Assembly (NCBI GenBank): GCA_005882525.1
Contig: VBGO01000187.1
Coordinates: 1-7,159 of the forward strand
Direction: 5' to 3'
Source of the DNA: Chloroflexota bacterium
Lineage (GTDB): Bacteria; Chloroflexota; Dormibacteria; CF-121
Length of the DNA stretch: 7,159 bases
Shown: piece after piece, positions 1 to 5,188 of the stretch
Layout: each line of letters begins with the position of its first letter
Position numbering within the stretch: the first letter of the stretch is position 1
Position numbers and translations under genes: made by a program
Notes under the pieces: model-generated
Seen by the model: the letters and a program-made list of their open reading frames with translations, nothing else
Told to the model about the DNA's origin: nothing
The model's database searches: none

Positions 1-611
1 TGGAGCGGGATCTCGACGTTGACGCCCTTGGGGACATAGATGAACGATCCACCCGACCAGACGGCGCTGTTCAGTGCCGCGAGCTTGTTGTCGCCCGGCG
101 GGATGATGGTGCCGAAGTACTCCTTGAAGAGGTCCGGATGGTCCCGCAGCGCACTGTCCGTGTCGGTGAAGATCACGCCCTTCGCTTCCAGTTCCTTGTG
201 CAGCGAGTGATAGACGACCTCCGACTCGTATTGCGCCGCCACGCCGGCCAGGAACTTCCGCTCCGCCTGGGGCACGCCAAGGCGGTCGAAGGTGTTCTTG
301 ATGTCGGCCGGTACGTCGTCCCAGGTCTTGCCCTGCTTCTCGGTCGACTTCAGGTAGTAGTAGATGTTCTGGAAGTCGATCGGTGAGAGGTCGGCGCCCC
401 AGGTGGGCAAATCCTTCTTCTCCCAGATCTGCAGCGCGCGCAGCCGGAACTTGGTCATCCACTCCGGCTCGTTCTTCATCCACGAGATCTCCTTGACGAC
501 CTCGGGACTCAGGCCTCGCTTGGCCTTGAAGACGTACTTCTCCGGATCGAAGAAGCCGTACTTCTCCTTGTAGTTATCGCCGACGTCGATCCGCGGGATG
601 ACGGTTGCCAT
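1..611 (-). CDS. sufB: SufB, Fe-S cluster assembly scaffold subunit (N-terminal part, cut by window edge)
   Basis: This is the first 203 residues of SufB, the core subunit of the cytoplasmic SufBCD complex on which iron-sulfur clusters are built. The family is usually about 470-495 residues, so the C-terminal half, with the sulfur-accepting Cys and cluster-region residues, lies beyond the left edge. What is visible is typical of SufB: an N-terminal segment containing EKYGFFDPEKYVFKAKRGLS, then a WMKNEPEWMTKFRLRAL stretch, DLSPIDFQNIYYYLKS, a SEVVYHSLHKELEAKGVIF segment, and SGGSFIYVPKGVNVEIPL leading into the beta-helix. The ATG at 611-609 shares one base with the sufC stop (TAATG). A strong GGAGG at 623-619 lies 7 nt upstream, inside the end of sufC, so translation is probably coupled. 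sufD would be expected further left but is not in the window. The frame is open to the edge with no defect. Confidence 0.95.
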   Translation of the reverse strand, partial: MATVIPRIDVGDNYKEKYGFFDPEKYVFKAKRGLSPEVVKEISWMKNEPEWMTKFRLRALQIWEKKDLPTWGADLSPIDFQNIYYYLKSTEKQGKTWDDVPADIKNTFDRLGVPQAERKFLAGVAAQYESEVVYHSLHKELEAKGVIFTDTDSALRDHPDLFKEYFGTIIPPGDNKLAALNSAVWSGGSFIYVPKGVNVEIPL

Positions 612-1402
612 TACTTTGCCTCCAGGGTGGCGGGGGCCTTCGCCGGCTCCTTGACCCATTCCGAATAGCCTTTAGCCTCCAACCAGTCGGCGAGCTCTGG
701 CCCACCGGAGCGAACGAATTCACCGTTGACGAGCACGTGTACGTAGTCCGGCTTGATGAACTTCAGCACGCGGGTGTAGTGGGTGATGATCAGCACGCCC
801 AACTCCGGACCGCGCATCCGGTTGACGGCGTCGCTCACGAATTTGATGGAGTCGATGTCGAGTCCCGAATCGGTCTCATCCAGGATCGCGATCTCCGGCT
901 TCAACACCGCCATCTGCAGGATCTCGGCGCGCTTCTTCTCCCCGCCGGAGAATCCCTCGTTCACATAGCGAGAGAGGAAAGAATCGTCCATCCGAAGCAC
1001 GGACATCTCATCCTTGAGCAGCGCGCGAAACTCCTTGACGTTGATCGCTTTTGATTTGTCCTTCCCGTCGAAGCCGCGCTTCGCATTGATCGCCGTCCGC
1101 AGGAAGTTCGACATCGTGATCCCGGGGACCACCACCGGGTACTGCAGCGCGAGGAACATCCCGAGCTTGGCCCGTTCCTCCGGCTGCATCGTCAGGACAT
1201 TCTTGCCTTTGAAGCGCACCTCGCCGGCGAGCACTTTGTAGTTCGGGTGGCCCATCAGGGTATGCGACAGCGTGCTCTTGCCCGAGCCGTTCGGACCCAT
1301 GACGGCGTGGACTTCGCCCTTGTTGACCGAGAGCGACACGCCCTTGAGGATCTCGCGCCCCTCGACACTGACCCGAAGGTCCTTGATCTCAAAATCTGGC
1401 AT
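611..1402 (-). CDS. sufC: SufC, ABC-type ATPase of the SUF Fe-S assembly complex
   Basis: Cytoplasmic ABC ATPase of 263 residues that drives conformational change in SufBCD during cluster assembly; it is not a transporter component. All nucleotide-binding motifs are present: Walker A GPNGSGKST at residues 36-44 (Lys42), Q-loop Gln87 in ALQYP, the signature FSGGEKKR at 151-158, Walker B with IAILDETDSGLD at 171-182 (catalytic Glu176), and the switch His208 in ITHYTR. The SufC-typical FSGGEKKRAEILQ and DETDSGLDID wording separates it from other ABC proteins. I chose ATG at 1402 because homology begins at MPDFEIKDLRV. An in-frame TTG at 1438 would add 12 residues with no family resemblance. A modest AAGGG lies just before the ATG. 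The gene begins 39 nt after the sufU stop and its TAA overlaps the sufB ATG. The short tail after residue 252 (EPAKAPATLEAK) is low-complexity and probably disordered. Confidence 0.97.
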   Translation of the reverse strand: MPDFEIKDLRVSVEGREILKGVSLSVNKGEVHAVMGPNGSGKSTLSHTLMGHPNYKVLAGEVRFKGKNVLTMQPEERAKLGMFLALQYPVVVPGITMSNFLRTAINAKRGFDGKDKSKAINVKEFRALLKDEMSVLRMDDSFLSRYVNEGFSGGEKKRAEILQMAVLKPEIAILDETDSGLDIDSIKFVSDAVNRMRGPELGVLIITHYTRVLKFIKPDYVHVLVNGEFVRSGGPELADWLEAKGYSEWVKEPAKAPATLEAK

Positions 1403-1441
1403 CACCCTTGTCAGTTTACCCGCGGATTCCCCGTTCAAAGC

Positions 1442-1796
1442 TCAGTCATCCTCCTCGTGCGAGTCGCCGTTGAGTGCGACCCGCAGCGTATTGACGGACA
1501 GCGTGGCGCACTTCATTCGGGCCGGGCTGATCTGGATGCCGAGCTCCTCCAGGAGATCTTTGGTAGGGAAGGCCTTCAGCTCCTGCACCGGCTTGCCGAC
1601 GATCATGTCAGTCAGCATCGAGGCGGACGCCTGGCTGATGGCGCAGCCCCGGCCCCGGAATCGCACGTCCCCCACCCGGCCATCGTCCAGCTTGAGGTTC
1701 GCCCTCCTGGGTGATGTCGGCGTCCTCGAGCTCCCCGAAGTGATGCGGGTTCTTGTAATGCTCCAGGATCTGCTCCCGGTAGAGATCGTCACCCAT
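1442..1796 (-). pseudogene. sufU: SufU-type Fe-S scaffold / sulfur-transfer protein, frame broken with loss of the Cys-Gly-Asp motif
   Basis: SufU accepts sulfur from SufS through zinc-bound cysteines, using three Cys and one Asp. Translation from ATG at 1796 gives MGDDLYREQILEHYKNPHHF and on to TQEG (32 residues), an excellent SufU N-terminus. From about 1699 the homology moves to another frame: NLKLDDGRVGDVRF, then RGRGCAISQASASMLT and, near the end, SPARMKCATLS (85 residues, TGA at 1444-1442). The expected segment between them, normally like NPLCGDRI, is absent. I estimate that 26 nt are missing (a 3n-1 length; 23 or 29 also possible), removing the first Cys and the Asp ligand. The GCA and KCA cysteines remain. 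Without frame correction the product stops at 1608 after 62 residues. The two remaining cysteines are 45 apart, near IscU spacing, so the roughly 18-residue insert of B. subtilis SufU is absent. ATG follows the sufS stop by 2 nt. It may be a true mutation or an assembly/read error in a well-kept operon. Confidence 0.88.
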
Positions 1797-1798
1797 AG

Positions 1799-3034
1799 CT
1801 ATGCGAACACCTTCTGCGCCTTCTGAATTCCGCCGACCAGCTGGTCGACCTCTTCCACCCGGTTGTAGATGTAGAAGCTGGCCCGAGTGGTGGCCGGCAC
1901 GCCGAGCCGGTCCATCAGCGGCTGGGTGCAATGGTGGCCGGCGCGGACCGCGATGCCTTCCCGGTCGACGAGGGTCGCCAGGTCGTGTGGGTGGATATTC
2001 GGCAGCGTGAAGGAGATGGCCCCACCATGGATCTCGGGGTCGCGCGGGCCGTAGAGGGTGATCCCAGGGATCTCCTGCAGCTTCTCCATCGCGTAATCGA
2101 CCAGGGTTCGCTCGTGCGACCGCACCCGCTCCATCCCAAACTGGCTGAGGTAATCGACCGCGGCGCCCAACCCGATACCTTCCGCCACGCTCGGGGTACC
2201 GGCCTCGAACTTCCAGGGCAGGTCGTTCCAGGTCGCCTCGTTGAGCTTGACTCGCTTGATCATGTCCCCGCCACCCAGGAAGGGTGGCATCGATTCGAGC
2301 AGAGCCCGCCGCGCCCAGAGGACGCCGATCCCGGTTGGACCACACATCTTGTGGCCGCTGAAGGCATAAAAATCGACGTCCAGGTCCTGGACGTCGACCG
2401 GCATGTGGGGCACCGCCTGCGCCCCATCGACGAGCACCACGGCCCCCGCTCGGCGCGCCGCGGCAGCGATCGCCTTGATGGGATTGATCGTCCCCAGGGT
2501 GTTCGATTGATGGGTCAGCGCGAGAAGCCGGACGCCGGCGAGCTTGCGCTCCAGCTGGTCGAGCTGCAGCAGGCCGTCGTCGTCGATACACAGGAACTCG
2601 AGCCGGGCGCCCTGCTCCTGGGCCAGCAGCTGCCAGGGCACCAGGTTGCTGTGGTGCTCCATCTCCGTGAGCAGGATGCGGTCGCCGCTGCGGACGTTGA
2701 CCCGCCCCCAGCTGTAGCGCACCAGGTTGATGGCCTCGGTCGTGTTCCGGGTGAAGATCACTTCCTTTGGGGAAGCAGCGTTGATGAAGGTCGCCACCCG
2801 CTGGCGGGCCGACTCGTAGGCGGCCGTCGCCTCCTCGCTGATGGTGTAGACACCACGATGCGGATTGGCGTTGTAGCGCCGGTAGTAGTCGTCCATGGCA
2901 TCGATCACGACTGCCGGTTTCTGCGAGGTGGCGGCGCTGTCCAGGTAGACCAGTGGCTTGCCGTGGATCTGGCGGCTCAGGATGGGGAAGTCGGCGCGAA
3001 CCGCCTGCGCGTTGAGCGCTCGGGCCTGGATCAT
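1799..3034 (-). CDS. sufS: SufS, PLP-dependent group II cysteine desulfurase
   Basis: Removes sulfur from L-cysteine to form a persulfide that is handed to SufU and then SufBCD. At 411 residues it has normal SufS length. Visible features: N-terminal DFPILSRQIHGKPLVYLDSAAT with the family's LDSAAT motif (residues 31-36), NPHRGVYTISEEAT at 57-70, EMEHHSN with the cofactor-stacking His127, DGAQ with Asp204 and Gln207, and SGHKMCGPTGIG with PLP lysine Lys229. The catalytic Cys369 sits in RAGHHCTQPLM, the group II SufS form of the active-site loop. ATG at 3034 was chosen because it overlaps the regulator stop (ATGA) and has AGGAGG at 3050-3045, 10 nt upstream. A longer open frame to 3154 runs through the regulator gene and adds only unrelated sequence. 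It is the first enzyme gene in the operon and stops 2 nt before sufU. Confidence 0.97.
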   Translation of the reverse strand: MIQARALNAQAVRADFPILSRQIHGKPLVYLDSAATSQKPAVVIDAMDDYYRRYNANPHRGVYTISEEATAAYESARQRVATFINAASPKEVIFTRNTTEAINLVRYSWGRVNVRSGDRILLTEMEHHSNLVPWQLLAQEQGARLEFLCIDDDGLLQLDQLERKLAGVRLLALTHQSNTLGTINPIKAIAAAARRAGAVVLVDGAQAVPHMPVDVQDLDVDFYAFSGHKMCGPTGIGVLWARRALLESMPPFLGGGDMIKRVKLNEATWNDLPWKFEAGTPSVAEGIGLGAAVDYLSQFGMERVRSHERTLVDYAMEKLQEIPGITLYGPRDPEIHGGAISFTLPNIHPHDLATLVDREGIAVRAGHHCTQPLMDRLGVPATTRASFYIYNRVEEVDQLVGGIQKAQKVFA

Positions 3035-3456
3035 GCCGGCTGCGCCTCCTGCATCAGGTCCGCGACGGTCACCGACTCGAGCGTCGACGTGATGGTGCCT
3101 TGCAGCCGCTCCCAGAAGGTATGCGCCGAGCACGGCGTGTCGGCATGGGTGCACTCACCCGGCCCGCCGCCTTCCGCCAGGCAGCTGACCGGGGCCAGCG
3201 ACCCCTCCAGGTTGCGGACGATGTCGGCCATCGAGATCGCCGCCGGCTGCCGGGCGAGTGTGTAGCCGCCCTTGACGCCCATCCGGCTGGCGACCAGCCC
3301 GGCACGTCGCAGCTGGCCGGCGATCTGCTCCAGGTACGACAGGGGCAGGCCCTCCTGCTCGGCCAGCTCGTTGAGCGGGACCGGGCCGCCGCCAAAGCTG
3401 CGGCCGAGGCGCACCATGACGCGAATGCCATATTCGGAACGGGTGGAGAATCTCAT
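3031..3456 (-). CDS. Rrf2-family transcriptional regulator, IscR-like, probable Fe-S sensor of the suf operon
   Basis: A 141-residue cytoplasmic DNA-binding regulator heading the suf operon. The winged-helix N-terminus is characteristic: MRFSTRSEYGIRVMVRLGR at 1-19, LNELAEQEGLPLSYLEQIAGQLRRAGLVAS at 28-57 (recognition helix region), and the wing MGVKGGYTLAR at 59-69. Candidate cluster ligands are Cys92, Cys102 and Cys109, with His112 placed as CxxH. E. coli IscR uses Cys92, Cys98, Cys104 and His107, so the set and the terminal CxxH agree while the first spacing is longer. This favours an Fe-S-binding sensor over cluster-free Rrf2 members such as CymR; exact cluster type is unknown. Its stop overlaps the sufS ATG, so it should be co-transcribed with the genes it probably controls. 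A perfect inverted repeat at 3458-3484, one base before the ATG, is its likely operator. I give no symbol because iscR and sufR names are used inconsistently for such proteins. Confidence 0.92.
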   Translation of the reverse strand: MRFSTRSEYGIRVMVRLGRSFGGGPVPLNELAEQEGLPLSYLEQIAGQLRRAGLVASRMGVKGGYTLARQPAAISMADIVRNLEGSLAPVSCLAEGGGPGECTHADTPCSAHTFWERLQGTITSTLESVTVADLMQEAQPA

Positions 3457-3457
3457 G

Positions 3458-3484
3458 GATCTCCGACTGGTCTAGTCGGAGATC
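3458..3484. promoter_or_regulatory. Perfect 11-5-11 inverted repeat, candidate operator of the Rrf2 regulator
   Basis: GATCTCCGACT (3458-3468), spacer GGTCT (3469-3473), AGTCGGAGATC (3474-3484): all 11 arm positions pair. It lies one base from the regulator ATG in the 81-bp gap before the divergent flavin reductase gene. Rrf2 proteins bind such dyads as dimers, so autoregulation is a natural inference. The arm next to the gene contains GGAG (3464-3461, minus strand), 4 nt from the ATG. In mRNA the opposite arm would pair with it and hide the ribosome binding site. The sequence therefore may act as DNA operator, RNA hairpin, or both. Confidence 0.72.
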
Positions 3485-3487
3485 TAC

Positions 3488-3493
3488 AGTATA
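3488..3493 (-). promoter_or_regulatory. Possible -10 element of the suf operon
   Basis: The minus strand reads TATACT, a close match to the bacterial -10 consensus TATAAT, inside CGGCTATACTGT. No convincing -35 hexamer lies 16-18 bp upstream. If used, transcription would start near 3481, at the edge of or inside the inverted repeat, so a regulator bound there would block polymerase. The same TATACTG sequence precedes the zinc-ribbon gene. Promoter assignment is tentative. Confidence 0.4.
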
Positions 3494-3537
3494 GCCGAGC
3501 AGTGGGTGATCGGGCGACGTTCTCGTAACGTAGCGGC

Positions 3538-4026
3538 GTGAACCTGCCGCTGGATAAGGCGTCGTTCCGGCATGCGATGAGCCACTTCGCCAGCGGGGTC
3601 ACGATCATGACCACGACGGCGGCCGGCCGGATGCATGGGATGACGGTCAGTGCGTTCAGCTCCCAATCGCTGGATCCGTTGCTGATCCTGGTCTCGGTGG
3701 AGCGATCGACCGTGATGCACCGGCTGGTGACGCAAAGCCGCGCCTTCGCCATCAACATCCTCGACGAGCAGGCCGAAGGCACCGCGCGTTTCTTTGCCGA
3801 CAACGCGCGGCTCGGTGAGCCGGAGTTCCGGGAAGGCAGCTTTCAGCTGGGCGTCACCGGCGCGCCGATCCTGAAGGAGGCGACCGGTTACCTGGAGGCG
3901 ACGGTGCACAGCACGCTCGACGCTGGCGACCACACCGTCATCGTCGGCCAGGTCGTCGCCATGGCGATTGGCAGCGGGAAGGCGCCGCTGATCTACTACC
4001 GAAGCGGCTACCGAACGCTGGCCTAG
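3538..4026 (+). CDS. Flavin reductase-like domain protein (FMN-binding, HpaC/RutF-like)
   Basis: A 162-residue soluble protein of the flavin reductase-like, FMN-binding split-barrel family. Relatives use NAD(P)H to reduce FMN or FAD for a partner monooxygenase, or act as general flavin/ferric reductases. Family features in order: FRHAMSHFASGVTIMTT at 10-26, the flavin-binding GMTVSAFSSQSLDPLLILVSV at 34-54, AFAINIL at 69-75, GDHTVIVGQV at 130-139, and the C-terminal PLIYYRSGYR at 150-159. GTG at 3538 is the furthest upstream start possible, since TAA stops this frame 12 nt before it, and the N-terminal homology needs it. There is no clear ribosome binding site, so initiation may be leaderless or weak. 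It diverges from the Rrf2-suf operon across 81 bp that contains the inverted repeat, raising possible shared control. No monooxygenase gene is adjacent, so the partner and substrate are unknown. Its stop overlaps the convergent zinc-ribbon gene by 4 nt. Confidence 0.85.
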   Translation: MNLPLDKASFRHAMSHFASGVTIMTTTAAGRMHGMTVSAFSSQSLDPLLILVSVERSTVMHRLVTQSRAFAINILDEQAEGTARFFADNARLGEPEFREGSFQLGVTGAPILKEATGYLEATVHSTLDAGDHTVIVGQVVAMAIGSGKAPLIYYRSGYRTLA

Positions 4027-4367
4027 CCGTCCAGCAGGTCGGTCAGCTTGCCGCTGAAGGCCGCCAGTCGCTCATGCGCGTCCAGCACGTCGTCGTGGGT
4101 CAGCGGATCACCCTCGATCTCATCCGCGTCCCGTGGGGAGGGCGCGGCGACCCGGGTGACCTCTTCGACGGCGTTGACGATCGAACCGGCAAACTCGACA
4201 TGAAGGAAGAAGGAGTCGCGGCAACGCCCGCAGGTCACCTGCACGATGAGCTTGTTGTTGTGGTTTCCGATCTTGCGCAGCTGGGAACCCTTATGGTTAC
4301 TTCCGCAGACGCGGCAGCGGTAGTTCCGGGCCTGGGAACGCAAGAACTCCAGGATGGGATCTTCCAT
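4023..4367 (-). CDS. Conserved small zinc-ribbon protein of unknown function
   Basis: A 114-residue protein I cannot assign to a function. It begins with a short helix-like stretch (MEDPILEFLRSQARNY), followed by two CxxC pairs: Cys18/Cys21 (CRVC) and Cys46/Cys49 (CGRC), 24 residues apart, as in a zinc ribbon. Between them is a basic, Asn/His-rich segment (KGSQLRKIGNHNNK). After the ribbon comes a beta-like part (DSFFLHVEFA), an acidic linker (about 77-88), and a C-terminal segment LTHDDVLDAHERLAAFSGKLTDLL. From memory, similar DD-VLD-HE-L-F-G-L endings occur in uncharacterised proteins of several bacterial phyla; this needs a profile search. No signal peptide or membrane helix is seen, so it should be cytoplasmic. 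It diverges from surE with a 53-bp gap and converges on the flavin reductase gene, overlapping at CTAG. A nucleic-acid or protein-docking role is possible for a ribbon but is only inference. Confidence 0.8.
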   Translation of the reverse strand: MEDPILEFLRSQARNYRCRVCGSNHKGSQLRKIGNHNNKLIVQVTCGRCRDSFFLHVEFAGSIVNAVEEVTRVAAPSPRDADEIEGDPLTHDDVLDAHERLAAFSGKLTDLLDG

Positions 4368-4380
4368 CGTCGCCGGGTCC

Positions 4381-4386
4381 AGTATA
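4381..4386 (-). promoter_or_regulatory. Possible -10 element of the zinc-ribbon gene
   Basis: Minus strand TATACT within GCTTATACTGG, the same TATACTG as in front of the Rrf2 gene. The start site would fall about 7 nt before the ATG at 4367, giving a nearly leaderless mRNA. The overlapping plus-strand TATAAG (4383-4388) could serve surE in the other direction, with a start near 4395. No good -35 boxes are seen in either direction. Confidence 0.35.
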
Positions 4387-4410
4387 AGCGCGCGAAAGGC
4401 GCATCATTGA

Positions 4411-4432
4411 TGGCGAAATCGTGGCGAAACCG
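4411..4432 (+). repeat. 11-bp tandem direct duplication at the surE start
   Basis: TGGCGAAATCG (4411-4421) is followed directly by TGGCGAAACCG (4422-4432), identical at 10 of 11 positions. The first copy sits behind an A, making ATGGCGAAA at 4410, out of frame with surE. The second sits behind G4421, making GTGGCGAAA, the in-frame surE start. Because 11 is not a multiple of 3, the duplication moves the original-looking ATG out of frame. The ATG opens an 8-codon frame that ends in TGA at 4434-4436, overlapping the first codons of surE. Confidence 0.65.
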
Positions 4433-5188
4433 CTGATCTTGTTGACCAACGATGACGGTATCTATGCCCAGGGAATCCTGGCCGCCTGGCAGGAGCTGCG
4501 CAAGATCGGCGAGGTCGAGGTGGTCGCCCCCGACGCCGAGCGGAGTGCCGTCGGACATGCGATCACCCTTCTGCTTCCACTCCGCACCAAGGAGGTGGTC
4601 CGGCGCAACGTGCGCTTCGGCTACGCCGTCAACGGCATGCCGGCCGATTGCGTGAAGATCGCGGTCAAGGCGATTCTGGCCCGCAAGCCCGACCTGGTCG
4701 TCTCCGGCATCAACCTGGGCTCGAACACCGGAACCAACGTCATCTACTCGGGCACGGTGAGCGCGGCGACGGAGGCCCGTATCCTGGGCATCCCCTCGAT
4801 CGCCGTCTCGCTCGCGACGTTCACCAATCCGGATTTCAGTTATGCCGCACGGTTCACCCGCAAGCTGGCGCTCGCGGTGATTGCGAAGGGATTGCCCGAC
4901 AAGACCCTGTTGAACGTCAACATCCCGAACATCGCCGAGGAGAAGATCAAAGGCGTCGCCATCACCCGCCAGGGCGATTCACGGGTCGAGGAACGGTTCG
5001 AGAAGCGGACCGATCCGCGGAACCAGACGTATTACTGGCTGGACGGCACCTTCAAGCTTCAGGAGTTGACCGAGCACGCCGATGCCGCGATGGTGAGTGA
5101 CGGCTATGTGTCCATCACCCCCGTCCAGTACGACCTGACCGCCTATCCGGCGATCGACCTGCTCGAGCACTGGAAGCTGCAGCCCTAG
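4421..5188 (+). CDS. surE: SurE, 5'/3'-nucleotidase (survival protein E)
   Basis: Metal-dependent cytoplasmic phosphatase that dephosphorylates nucleoside 5'- and 3'-monophosphates; in some species it also cuts short polyphosphate and is tied to stationary-phase survival. Its 255 residues match the family length. Metal-site residues are visible: Asp11 and Asp12 in LLTNDDGIYAQGI, Ser42 in APDAERSAVGHAIT, and Asn98 in VVSGINLGSNTGTNVIYSGTVSAATEA. VNGMPADCVKIAV (70-82), GIPSIAVSL (123-131) and LLNVNIPN (163-170) are also standard. The complete frame starts with GTG at 4421; MAKPLILLTNDDG from that codon agrees with the family. The nearest Shine-Dalgarno-like sequence, GAAAGG (4394-4399), is 21 nt away, too far for GTG but better placed for the out-of-frame ATG at 4410 in the 11-bp duplication. 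It diverges from the zinc-ribbon gene; its TAG overlaps the convergent FAH-family stop. Confidence 0.96.
   Translation: MAKPLILLTNDDGIYAQGILAAWQELRKIGEVEVVAPDAERSAVGHAITLLLPLRTKEVVRRNVRFGYAVNGMPADCVKIAVKAILARKPDLVVSGINLGSNTGTNVIYSGTVSAATEARILGIPSIAVSLATFTNPDFSYAARFTRKLALAVIAKGLPDKTLLNVNIPNIAEEKIKGVAITRQGDSRVEERFEKRTDPRNQTYYWLDGTFKLQELTEHADAAMVSDGYVSITPVQYDLTAYPAIDLLEHWKLQP

Noticed and set aside
1690..1710. Programmed ribosomal frameshift in sufU
   Set aside because: No slippery heptamer is present, and frame change alone would not restore the missing Cys-Gly-Asp segment.
1442..1792. Independent short gene starting at GTG 1792 in the C-terminal sufU frame
   Set aside because: Its first about 30 residues are a Ser/Arg/Thr-rich out-of-frame reading of the sufU N-terminus; only the later part has homology.
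1931..3265. A 444-codon plus-strand open frame opposite sufS and the regulator
   Set aside because: It mirrors sufS and the regulator, has no recognisable motif, and both minus-strand genes have complete catalytic or DNA-binding motifs. High GC makes long antisense frames common.
3457..3484. The dyad as an intrinsic terminator
   Set aside because: No U-run follows in either direction and it lies at a gene start, so an operator or leader hairpin fits better.
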